Positions 1 through 5,647 of a stretch of 5,647 nucleotides of DNA are shown piece by piece. The notes under the pieces were generated by a model. It saw only the letters and a program-made list of their open reading frames with translations. It had not been told where the DNA came from and ran no database searches. A program made the translations under genes and the position numbers. The DNA is taken from positions 1-5,647 of the forward strand of contig JAIFNJ010000059.1 in assembly GCA_020047835.1 (NCBI GenBank). Direction: 5' to 3'. Every line of letters starts with the position of its first letter. Within the stretch, counting starts at the first letter, position 1. This DNA is from Bacteroidota bacterium. Lineage in GTDB: Bacteria > Bacteroidota > Bacteroidia > Bacteroidales > SZUA-534.

Positions 1-2
1 TT

Positions 3-260
3 ATTGGAAAAACAGAACGCATCCTGACAGAGAAACCTGTCGGTAATGGCTGGCATTTTGGTTATGGACAGCATTATATTCCTATCTTGGTCAACAGTTC
101 AACTGTTTTAAAAAACCAATGGGTGGACGTAAACCTGAATCGCTTGGCAGGGAACCAACGTTTGGTATTGGAAGGCGAGCCGTCATTTACTAATAACATT
201 GATAGAAACCGATTAAGTTATAATTATGAGCATCAATCAGTTAATGTCAACCATCTCTAA
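3..260 (+). CDS. 3' end of a gene with a TRAM-like C-terminus, probably a MiaB/MtaB-family tRNA methylthiotransferase (partial)
   Basis: An open frame enters from before the window and ends at TAA 258-260, giving 85 visible residues; the other two + frames hit stops within the first 45 bases. The pattern GKTERILTEK, then GYGQHYIPILV, then NQWVDVNLNRL, then a terminal LVLEGEP resembles the small beta-barrel TRAM domain that closes MiaB, RimO and MtaB proteins. These are radical-SAM enzymes that add a methylthio group to modified A37 of tRNA or to ribosomal protein S12. The 'GyxxxYIxV' strand is closest to what I recall of MtaB. The radical-SAM core would lie upstream, so the enzymatic assignment is inferred from the tail alone. 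About 25 polar, Asn-rich residues follow the presumed barrel and look like an unstructured tail. The last 35 bases overlap the start of the next gene in a different frame. It may be co-transcribed with the carboxylase genes, but no functional link is evident. Confidence 0.5.
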   Translation: MGKTERILTEKPVGNGWHFGYGQHYIPILVNSSTVLKNQWVDVNLNRLAGNQRLVLEGEPSFTNNIDRNRLSYNYEHQSVNVNHL

Positions 261-1794
261 ACAAGATTCTGCTTTTCAGGAAAATTTTGAATTTAATACA
301 AGTCTTTCCAGTGATTTGAGGCATGCCCTAACCCAAGTGGTCGATCATTCCAATAAACAAGCCATTGACAAACATACCGAACGTGGCAAGCTCCTTGTTA
401 GGCAGCGTATTGATGTTTTAATCGATGAAGGTACCCCATTTCTGGAATTATCGGCATTGGCGGCATACGGGCAATGGGAAAACCAATTTCCCTCAGCCGG
501 AATTGTTGCAGGAATTGGTTTGGTTGAAGGAATCCTATGCATGATAGTAGCCAACGATGCTACGGTTAAAGGAGGCACCTACATTAAAGAGACCATCAAA
601 AAGCATGTAAGAGCCCAGGAAATAGCCTTGCAAAATCAATTGCCCTGCATTTATCTGGTTGATTCGGGCGGGGTGTTTTTACCAGAACAAGCGAATGTTT
701 TTCCCGATAGATTCGATTTTGGAAGGGTTTTTTACAATCAATCGAAACTTTCTGCTTCAGGAATACCTCAGATTTCAGTGGTTATGGGGTCCTGTACCGC
801 AGGAGGAGCTTATGTTCCCGCCATGAGCGACCAAACCATTATTGTCAAAAATCAGGGTACTATATTTATAGGTGGCCCGCCCCTGGTTAAAGCAGCTACC
901 GGTGAAGAAGTTACCGCCGAGGAACTGGGAGGGGCTTATGTACACACTTCCATTTCAGGTGTTGCCGATTATTTGGCTGAAGATGATGTAGATGCCGTGC
1001 GCATTTGCCGGAGCTTGATTCAACAGGCCAATCAAAAAAAAGCACCAAAAGCCATGGAGTTTGCTGAACCACAGTATCCTATAGAAGAGTTATACGGCAT
1101 CATAAGCGCCAATAATAAAAAAACGGTCGACCCACACGAAATTATTGCCCGGTTAGCTGACAACAGTGAATTTCAGGAATTTAAAAAACTATATGCTCCA
1201 AATTTGGTTACCGGGTATGCCTCCATTTGTGGATTTCAGGTTGGTATCATAGCCAACAATGGGTTTCTAAATGCCGAAGCGGCCCGTAAAGGCGCTCACT
1301 TTATTGAACTGTGCGATCAACGCAGAATTCCCCTACTTTTTTTACAAAATATTACCGGTTTTATTGTAGGTAAAACCCACGAACATCAAGGCATTGCCCG
1401 CGATGGGGCTAAAATGATTCATGCGGTTGCCAATACCGGTGTACCCAAAATTACACTGGTAACTGGAGGTTCTTACGGTGCGGGAAACTATGCCATGTCA
1501 GGCCGAGCCTATGACCCGGAGTTTCTTTTTTTATGGCCCAATGCAAAAACAGCGGTAATGGGCGGCGAGCAAGCCGCTTCGGTTTTACAGACAATTAAAA
1601 ACAAAGAAAACGAATTGGAACATCCGCTGATAAAGCAATTTCAGGAGGAAAGCACAGCCTACTATTCCACATCCCGACTTTGGGATGATGGCATTGTGGA
1701 TCCAATTGATACCAGAAAAGTACTTGCTTTGGCGCTATCGGTAGTAACCAATAAGCCCATTGAAAAAGGAAAGTTTGGAGTATACCGAATGTAA
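226..1794 (+). CDS. liuB: Acyl-CoA carboxylase beta (carboxyltransferase) subunit, methylcrotonyl-CoA carboxylase type
   Basis: This cytosolic subunit transfers the carboxyl group from biotin to 3-methylcrotonyl-CoA, the third step of leucine breakdown; in this family it assembles with the biotinylated alpha subunit as an alpha6/beta6 complex. At 522 residues it has normal length and both crotonase-like halves. The N-half carries VDSGG (145-149), VFPDRFDFGRVFYNQ (158-172) and the GSCTAGGAYVPAM acyl-CoA oxyanion loop (188-200), followed by GGPPLVKAATGEEV (216-229). The C-half carries QNITGFIVG (374-382) and the GSYGAGNYAM biotin-side loop (415-424). The FPDR...FGR block and GPPLVKAATGE match MCC and geranyl-CoA carboxylase beta chains, not propionyl-CoA carboxylase. 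MCC is preferred over geranyl-CoA carboxylase because of the beta-hydratase-alpha gene order. ATG 226 is the first start after an in-frame stop at 214; ATG 244 (Met7) is a possible alternative. The gene ends in tandem stops, TAATAA. Confidence 0.93.
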   Translation: MSINQLMSTISKQDSAFQENFEFNTSLSSDLRHALTQVVDHSNKQAIDKHTERGKLLVRQRIDVLIDEGTPFLELSALAAYGQWENQFPSAGIVAGIGLVEGILCMIVANDATVKGGTYIKETIKKHVRAQEIALQNQLPCIYLVDSGGVFLPEQANVFPDRFDFGRVFYNQSKLSASGIPQISVVMGSCTAGGAYVPAMSDQTIIVKNQGTIFIGGPPLVKAATGEEVTAEELGGAYVHTSISGVADYLAEDDVDAVRICRSLIQQANQKKAPKAMEFAEPQYPIEELYGIISANNKKTVDPHEIIARLADNSEFQEFKKLYAPNLVTGYASICGFQVGIIANNGFLNAEAARKGAHFIELCDQRRIPLLFLQNITGFIVGKTHEHQGIARDGAKMIHAVANTGVPKITLVTGGSYGAGNYAMSGRAYDPEFLFLWPNAKTAVMGGEQAASVLQTIKNKENELEHPLIKQFQEESTAYYSTSRLWDDGIVDPIDTRKVLALALSVVTNKPIEKGKFGVYRM

Positions 1795-1887
1795 TAACAA
1801 ATGGTAATCTCCAATCAGAATAAAAAAACAATAATCCGTTTAAACTGTTAAACAAAATATTAAGTAAATTAAATATCGCTAATAAAC
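1795..1887 (+). other. 93-base intergenic leader between the carboxyltransferase and hydratase genes
   Basis: This AT-rich gap is the longest in the cluster. It contains a short perfect inverted repeat (see the entry at 1838-1853) and no recognisable Shine-Dalgarno sequence before the hydratase ATG. I find no TAnnTTTG-type Bacteroidota -7 element and no hairpin followed by a T-run. Readthrough transcription from the upstream gene is therefore the simplest reading. Confidence 0.5.
1838..1853. repeat. Perfect 6-bp inverted repeat with 4-base spacer in the leader of the hydratase gene
   Basis: The arms GTTTAA and TTAAAC flank ACTG, 34 bases before the hydratase start codon. The stem is almost all A/T, so it would be weak as an RNA hairpin, and no T-run follows. 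It could be an operator half-site pair for a dimeric regulator or an mRNA processing site. It could equally be chance in AT-rich DNA. Only the symmetry is seen; any function is speculation. Confidence 0.3.
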
Positions 1888-2655
1888 ATGACGGACCTTA
1901 TTCAATTAGAAAAGAAAGGCAGCATTTTAACCGTTTGGCTCAATCGGCCTGAAAAAAAGAATGCCCTGAATGCTGCTATGATTCAAGGATTGATGCAACT
2001 AGCCAAGGATTTACAAACAGACGAGAATACTGATATTGTAATACTCAAAGGGCGGGGCGATTGTTTTTGCGCCGGTGCCGATTTGGAGTGGTTTAAGCAA
2101 GCCATAGCTATTCCGGAAAATGAGAGGGTTCAAATATTAAAAGCACTACCTATTTTTTTGAGGACCTGGAACCATCTACCTCAAACCACCATTACCGTTG
2201 GACACGGTTTTTTATATGGTGGCGCGCTGGGTTTGCTGGCTGTGAGTGATTTTGTGATACTTGAGCAGAACAGCCATTTGAGACTCAGCGAAGTGTTGAT
2301 TGGTGTTATTCCCGCTTCCATTGCCCCCTATTTAATTAAGCGGATGGGATTTAAACGAAGTAAATCGCTCATGCTCTCGGCCGAAGCATTTAACGCACAA
2401 CTGGCTTTGGCATATGGTCTGGCTGACAAAATAGGTTCATTGGATAAATTGGAAGAAATAGAACACCGATTGATTGAAAACATTCAACGCTCCGATAAAC
2501 AAACACGAAGAATGTTGAAAAAATTTCTGTTCAACATCGTGAATAAAGAAATCAATGAAGAGTTATCGGAATATACGGCTAAAGCGCTTTCCGATGCACT
2601 TGAAACCGATTTGGCACAAAAGAAAATTGAAGCCTTTACCAATCCAGCAAAATAA
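1888..2655 (+). CDS. liuC: Enoyl-CoA hydratase/isomerase family protein, probable methylglutaconyl-CoA hydratase
   Basis: This probably hydrates 3-methylglutaconyl-CoA to HMG-CoA, following the carboxylase encoded on both sides of it. At 255 residues it has standard crotonase length. Landmarks are NRPEKKNALN (19-28), the first oxyanion loop with CAGADLEWF (61-69), the second oxyanion segment YGGALGLLAVSD (110-121), and LSEVLIGVIPASIAPY (133-148). Glu135 in LSEV aligns with the second catalytic glutamate (Glu164 of rat mitochondrial enoyl-CoA hydratase). The first one (Glu144) is replaced by Gly115, with the 20-residue spacing kept. Gly at that place together with SEVxxGxxPAxIxP(Y/F) is, as I recall, the pattern of bacterial LiuC hydratases, which favours this call over a general beta-oxidation hydratase. 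The hydratase of a geranyl-CoA (atu) pathway is the main alternative. The C-terminal helices, which mediate trimer packing in the family, are complete. ATG 1888 is the first in-frame start after stops at 1849 and 1861. Confidence 0.82.
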   Translation: MTDLIQLEKKGSILTVWLNRPEKKNALNAAMIQGLMQLAKDLQTDENTDIVILKGRGDCFCAGADLEWFKQAIAIPENERVQILKALPIFLRTWNHLPQTTITVGHGFLYGGALGLLAVSDFVILEQNSHLRLSEVLIGVIPASIAPYLIKRMGFKRSKSLMLSAEAFNAQLALAYGLADKIGSLDKLEEIEHRLIENIQRSDKQTRRMLKKFLFNIVNKEINEELSEYTAKALSDALETDLAQKKIEAFTNPAK

Positions 2656-2700
2656 ATGGATATACTAATCAGTAAAGGATTGAAAGTAGCAAAAATATGA
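2656..2700 (+). other. 14-codon mini-ORF bridging the hydratase and alpha-subunit genes (may be chance)
   Basis: An ATG follows the hydratase stop codon directly (TAA then ATG). It opens a 14-residue frame, MDILISKGLKVAKI, that ends at TGA 2698-2700. That stop overlaps the alpha-subunit start as ATGA. The geometry would allow terminating ribosomes to reinitiate at each junction. There is no ribosome binding site, and the peptide resembles nothing I know. The frame is short enough to arise by chance in a 41-base gap. Confidence 0.2.
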
Positions 2701-4670
2701 TATCGAAAATACTCATTGCCAATCGGGGCGAAATTGCGAGAAGAATAATACGTACCGCCCAGAAAATGGGAATAGTAACGGTTGGAATCTATACCCAAGA
2801 TGAACAAAATGCTGCATGGATTCATGAATCCAGTGAAAGCGCATTTTTGGAAGGCGTTGATTTAAAAGAAACCTATTTGAATTCCTCAAAAATTATCTCC
2901 CTTGCCAAACAATTTAATTGTGATGCTATTCATCCAGGATATGGCTTTTTATCGGAAAACCCTGAATTTGCTAAATTATGTGCTCTCAACCACATTGCTT
3001 TTATAGGGCCAAACGCCGATGTTATTGAATTGATGGGCAACAAGCTTACTGCACGAAAATTTGCTGTTGAAAATGGGTTACCGGTGCCTTTTGGGATTGA
3101 AGGAACATTGGAGCAGATAATAAACAAAGCTCAGGAGTTACCCTATCCGGTTATTATAAAAGCCAGTGCAGGAGGAGGTGGCAAAGGAATGCATATTGTA
3201 TATTCAGCTAGTGAGTTATCAGAAAAAATGATAGCTGCACAACGGGAAGCTTTTTCCTGGTTTGGAAATGGTTCCGTATATGTGGAACAATATTTCGAAA
3301 ACGCCCGTCACATTGAAGTACAGGTTATAGGCGATAATTTTGGCAATTATTTACATCTTTTTGAACGGGAGTGCACCTTGCAACGCAATTATCAAAAAAT
3401 AATTGAAGAAGCTCCCTCACCTACTTTATCGGATGTGCAGCGAGTTGCAATTTGCACCGCTGCGGTTCAGTTAGCTAAAGCTGCAAACTATAATAATGTG
3501 GGAACTATTGAATTTCTGTGGGCCAACGGGCAATTCTATTTTCTGGAAATGAACACCCGTATTCAAGTAGAGCACCCAGTAACAGAAATGATTACCGGCA
3601 TTGATTTAGTAGAGCAACAGATACTTATAAGCAATAATCACAAAATAAAACTAAGTCAAACCGATATTAAAATAAATGGATGGGCTGTGGAAGCCCGGAT
3701 TTATGCCGAAAACCCTGAAAAAGGATTTCAACCTTCGGCTGGATTCATGCATATGCTCCAATTTCAAAAAAGTTTACCTTGCCGGATTGAATCGACCTAT
3801 TGCGGTGCATCAGACATTTCCGATTCCTTTGACGGACTGATAAGCAAATTGATTGTTCATAAGGCCAACCGCCAAGAAGCATTGAGTCATTTATCGAATG
3901 TACTTGACGAAACTTTGGTGCACGGCGTTGATTCCAATACAAAGTTTTTATCCATGCTGCTAAGGCATCCCGATGTAATTTCAAACCGGATACATACCAA
4001 GTACCTGCAACAAAATATGGAAACACTGAAGGAAGAATTAAAGAAGCATAAAGATTCAATTAATTCAATATTGCCCATCATTGGATATGTGGCTTGCCTA
4101 AATTTTGCAAACACAACTAAAGGAGCTTCTATTTGGAAAAAAACCGGATCGTTGAGTACCGTTTCAAAGCAAACAATAATTATTGATGGGATTCGCTATG
4201 AATTCCTTGTTTGCATATTTAATGGACGCTATGAAGTCATTTGGGAAAATTATTTGTTTAATATTTATATAAAATATTTAAACAAAAACGAAATTCATGT
4301 TGTTATAGACAAAATAGAATACAAACTGTTTTTTTCAAAAGGTTCTGATGCATTCTGGGTTCAAATAGAGGGAGTACTTTTTAAGATAAAAAGCCAACAT
4401 GAAATTGATTTTGCAACCATTGTTAAAAAGCAAGAAGAACAATTAGTTGGGCGGAATTTTAATTTGGTATCTCCTTTACATGGGAAAGTGGCTGCTGTGC
4501 ATGTAATTGCAGGGCAGAAAGTGGAACAAGGGACAACCATTATAACCATCGAATCGATGAAAACAGAGAATCACATTTCCAGTCCATCAAGCGGAATAGT
4601 TGAAAAAATTTGGATAGAAAAGAGTCTTAGTGTAAAAGAGAATCAGTTATTGGTTAGTTTTATCAATTAG
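2697..4670 (+). CDS. liuD: Acyl-CoA carboxylase alpha subunit (biotin carboxylase plus biotinyl domain), methylcrotonyl-CoA carboxylase type
   Basis: It carboxylates its own biotin with ATP and bicarbonate, then hands the carboxyl to the beta subunit encoded at 226-1794. Its 657 residues match bacterial MCC alpha chains. The biotin carboxylase part (1 to about 445) has ILIANRGEIARR (5-16), HPGYGFLSEN (79-88), Lys116, the ATP-grasp glycine loop GGGGKGM (159-165), His205, Lys234, Glu272, and EMNTRIQVEHPVTEM (284-298) with Glu284, Asn286 and Arg288; Arg334 follows. These line up with the E. coli AccC catalytic set, mostly at a constant offset of four residues. Residues about 455-585 are a beta-rich, poorly conserved stretch in the place of the BT domain. 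The biotinyl domain (about 590-657) has SPLHGKV, whose HG is MCC-like, and the attachment site ESMKT with Lys622, 35 residues from the end as expected. ATG 2697 is the first start after an in-frame stop at 2673. Confidence 0.93.
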   Translation: MISKILIANRGEIARRIIRTAQKMGIVTVGIYTQDEQNAAWIHESSESAFLEGVDLKETYLNSSKIISLAKQFNCDAIHPGYGFLSENPEFAKLCALNHIAFIGPNADVIELMGNKLTARKFAVENGLPVPFGIEGTLEQIINKAQELPYPVIIKASAGGGGKGMHIVYSASELSEKMIAAQREAFSWFGNGSVYVEQYFENARHIEVQVIGDNFGNYLHLFERECTLQRNYQKIIEEAPSPTLSDVQRVAICTAAVQLAKAANYNNVGTIEFLWANGQFYFLEMNTRIQVEHPVTEMITGIDLVEQQILISNNHKIKLSQTDIKINGWAVEARIYAENPEKGFQPSAGFMHMLQFQKSLPCRIESTYCGASDISDSFDGLISKLIVHKANRQEALSHLSNVLDETLVHGVDSNTKFLSMLLRHPDVISNRIHTKYLQQNMETLKEELKKHKDSINSILPIIGYVACLNFANTTKGASIWKKTGSLSTVSKQTIIIDGIRYEFLVCIFNGRYEVIWENYLFNIYIKYLNKNEIHVVIDKIEYKLFFSKGSDAFWVQIEGVLFKIKSQHEIDFATIVKKQEEQLVGRNFNLVSPLHGKVAAVHVIAGQKVEQGTTIITIESMKTENHISSPSSGIVEKIWIEKSLSVKENQLLVSFIN

Positions 4671-4738
4671 AACAAAAAATAAGAATAACCCGTTATAAAA
4701 TAATAGAATAGGCTTTAACATAAATTTTAAGAAACGAA
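4671..4738 (+). other. 68-base AT-rich gap before the dehydrogenase gene
   Basis: It holds neither a hairpin with a T-run nor a clear promoter, and no Shine-Dalgarno sequence precedes the ATG. An in-frame TAA at 4721 fixes the dehydrogenase start at 4739 as the first available ATG. Continued operon transcription is the likeliest reading. Confidence 0.45.
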
Positions 4739-5647
4739 ATGAACGCGCTACTTAAAGAACATCACAATGAATGGCGACAAAAAGTCCGCAAATTTGCTGA
4801 AGAAAAAATTAAACCCGTTATAGGTGAATTCGACCGCAAGTCGATTTTTCCAACCCATATTATCGAACAATTGGGTGAAGAGACCGGTGTTTTTGGAATG
4901 TATATTCCGAAACAATACGGAGGGCTTGGAACAGATACCCTTTCCTACATTATTGCCGTAGAAGAATTGGCCCGGATAGATAGTTCGATGGCCGCTACAT
5001 TAGCCGCGCACAACAGTTTGGGTATAGGTCCGGTTTTGAACTTTGGCACCGAAGAACAGAAAAATCAATGGTTGCCACAATGGTGCACCGGAAAAGCCCT
5101 TTGGGCTATGGGATTAACCGAAACCAATGCCGGAAGTGATGCCAAGGCAGTAGAATCAACTGCTGAATTGAAAAATGGAAAATGGATTATCAACGGCAGT
5201 AAATTGTATATAACCAATGCTGCTTCAAGTCTTTCAAAAGGAATTACAGTAGCAGCTAAAACCGGTGAAAAAGAGGGTAAGCTCGAGTTTTCTGCCATTC
5301 TCCTTCCCTATCCAACCAAAGGATTTGAACGCAAAGTAATGACCGATAAGTTGGTTTGGCGTGCTGCAGATAATGGCGAATTGTTTTTTAATAATTGCGA
5401 GGTTCCAGAAGAGTATCTTCTTGGAAAGAGAGGCGATGGATTGAAAATAATCCTCAAAACCATTGACGCTGGAAGGTTATCCATTGCAGCTATGGGCGTT
5501 GGATTGGCACAAGGAGCCTTTGAAATGGCCCGCGATTATGCACTAACCCGTCAACAGTTTGGCAAACCCATTGCCAATTTACAAGCTATTGCATTTAAAC
5601 TGGCCGATATGGCAGTGAAAATTGAAAATGCCCGCAATACTCTGTAT
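4739..5647 (+). CDS. Acyl-CoA dehydrogenase, short/branched-chain (SCAD-like) type, 3' end beyond the window
   Basis: This FAD enzyme introduces a 2,3 double bond into an acyl-CoA and passes electrons to electron-transfer flavoprotein. In this cluster the expected substrate is isovaleryl-CoA. The 303 visible residues of a usual 380 or so contain the N-terminal helical domain (1 to about 120, with IPKQYGGLG at 56-64), the flavin/substrate signature MGLTETNAGSDA (124-135), the beta domain with WRAADNGELFFNNCEVP (207-223), and the start of the C-terminal helical domain with GRLSIAAMGVGLAQGAFE (245-262) and RQQFGKPI (271-278). IDAGR (242-246) has Gly245 where isovaleryl-CoA dehydrogenases have their helix-G catalytic Glu. 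The base should therefore be the C-terminal Glu of SCAD-type enzymes, which lies outside the window. Substrate is uncertain: isovaleryl-, 2-methylbutyryl- or butyryl-CoA, or a citronellyl-like CoA. The frame is open to the last base. ATG 4739 gives the typical family N-terminus (LLKEHHNEWRQKVRKFAEE). Confidence 0.9.
   Translation, partial: MNALLKEHHNEWRQKVRKFAEEKIKPVIGEFDRKSIFPTHIIEQLGEETGVFGMYIPKQYGGLGTDTLSYIIAVEELARIDSSMAATLAAHNSLGIGPVLNFGTEEQKNQWLPQWCTGKALWAMGLTETNAGSDAKAVESTAELKNGKWIINGSKLYITNAASSLSKGITVAAKTGEKEGKLEFSAILLPYPTKGFERKVMTDKLVWRAADNGELFFNNCEVPEEYLLGKRGDGLKIILKTIDAGRLSIAAMGVGLAQGAFEMARDYALTRQQFGKPIANLQAIAFKLADMAVKIENARNTLY

Noticed and set aside
345..578. Minus-strand open frame of 77 codons inside the carboxyltransferase gene
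   Set aside because: It lies entirely within a strongly recognised conserved gene, has low-complexity Ser/Pro-rich composition and no recognisable motif.
1034..1041. Run of eight A bases in the carboxyltransferase gene as a possible programmed slippage site
   Set aside because: The frame continues normally through conserved sequence on both sides. Runs of seven to eight A or T occur elsewhere in the gene, as expected for AT-rich DNA.
1801..1851. 16-codon ORF in the leader of the hydratase gene, ending in the inverted repeat
   Set aside because: It has no ribosome binding site, and its residues follow from the A-rich DNA. It shows no run of leucine codons that would suggest an attenuator for leucine-responsive control.
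2484..2825. Minus-strand open frame of 113 codons spanning the hydratase/alpha-subunit junction
   Set aside because: It covers conserved codons of both + strand genes and shows no domain pattern; it is a shadow frame.
3745..4114. Two overlapping minus-strand open frames inside the alpha-subunit gene
   Set aside because: Both mirror the biotin carboxylase C-lobe coding region and overlap each other; neither shows protein-like features.
226..4670. Propionyl-CoA or acetyl-CoA carboxylase as the identity of the alpha/beta pair
   Set aside because: The beta subunit carries the FPDR...FGR and GPPLVKAATGE blocks of the MCC/geranyl class, and a LiuC-like hydratase lies between the two subunit genes.
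5065..5298. Minus-strand open frame of 77 codons inside the dehydrogenase gene
   Set aside because: It is a shadow of the dehydrogenase, whose + strand frame is fully open to the window end and carries family signatures.
1..5647. Mobile element, CRISPR array, tRNA/rRNA, defence system or other novel system
   Set aside because: No direct repeat arrays, transposase motifs, terminal inverted repeats or RNA-gene signatures were seen. Recognisable metabolic genes fill almost the whole window.

Overview
The window reads as one stretch of a Bacteroidota-like chromosome. The DNA is AT-rich and starts lack Shine-Dalgarno sequences, having A/T-rich leaders instead. The genes are of a type common in that phylum. 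The phylum assignment is inference; no rRNA or other taxonomic marker is present. Every real gene is on the + strand.

Layout: (1) positions 3-260 hold the 3' end of an upstream gene. Its product looks like the C-terminal TRAM-like domain of a MiaB/MtaB-family methylthiotransferase. It overlaps the next gene by 35 bases in another frame. (2) 226-1794 encodes the biotin-dependent acyl-CoA carboxylase beta (carboxyltransferase) subunit of the methylcrotonyl-CoA/geranyl-CoA carboxylase type. (3) 1888-2655 encodes a crotonase-fold enoyl-CoA hydratase resembling methylglutaconyl-CoA hydratase (LiuC). (4) 2697-4670 encodes the matching alpha subunit, with biotin carboxylase, a divergent BT-like middle and a C-terminal biotinyl domain. 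(5) 4739 to the window end encodes an acyl-CoA dehydrogenase, cut off by the window edge before its C-terminal quarter.

Together these form a leucine/isovalerate catabolic (liu-type) cluster. The dehydrogenase makes the 2,3-enoyl-CoA, the alpha/beta carboxylase carboxylates 3-methylcrotonyl-CoA to 3-methylglutaconyl-CoA, and the hydratase gives HMG-CoA. The HMG-CoA lyase needed to finish the pathway is not in the window. Gaps between the genes are 93, 41 and 68 bases with no clear terminator, which fits one operon.

This is mainly a recognisable metabolic operon, not an unknown system. The best second-look point is that the dehydrogenase has Gly where isovaleryl-CoA dehydrogenases carry their catalytic helix-G Glu. 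It is therefore SCAD-like by sequence although it sits in a leucine-type cluster. Smaller points are the one-glutamate hydratase active site, the ESMKT biotinylation motif, the AT-rich divergent middle of the alpha subunit, and small overlaps at gene junctions.
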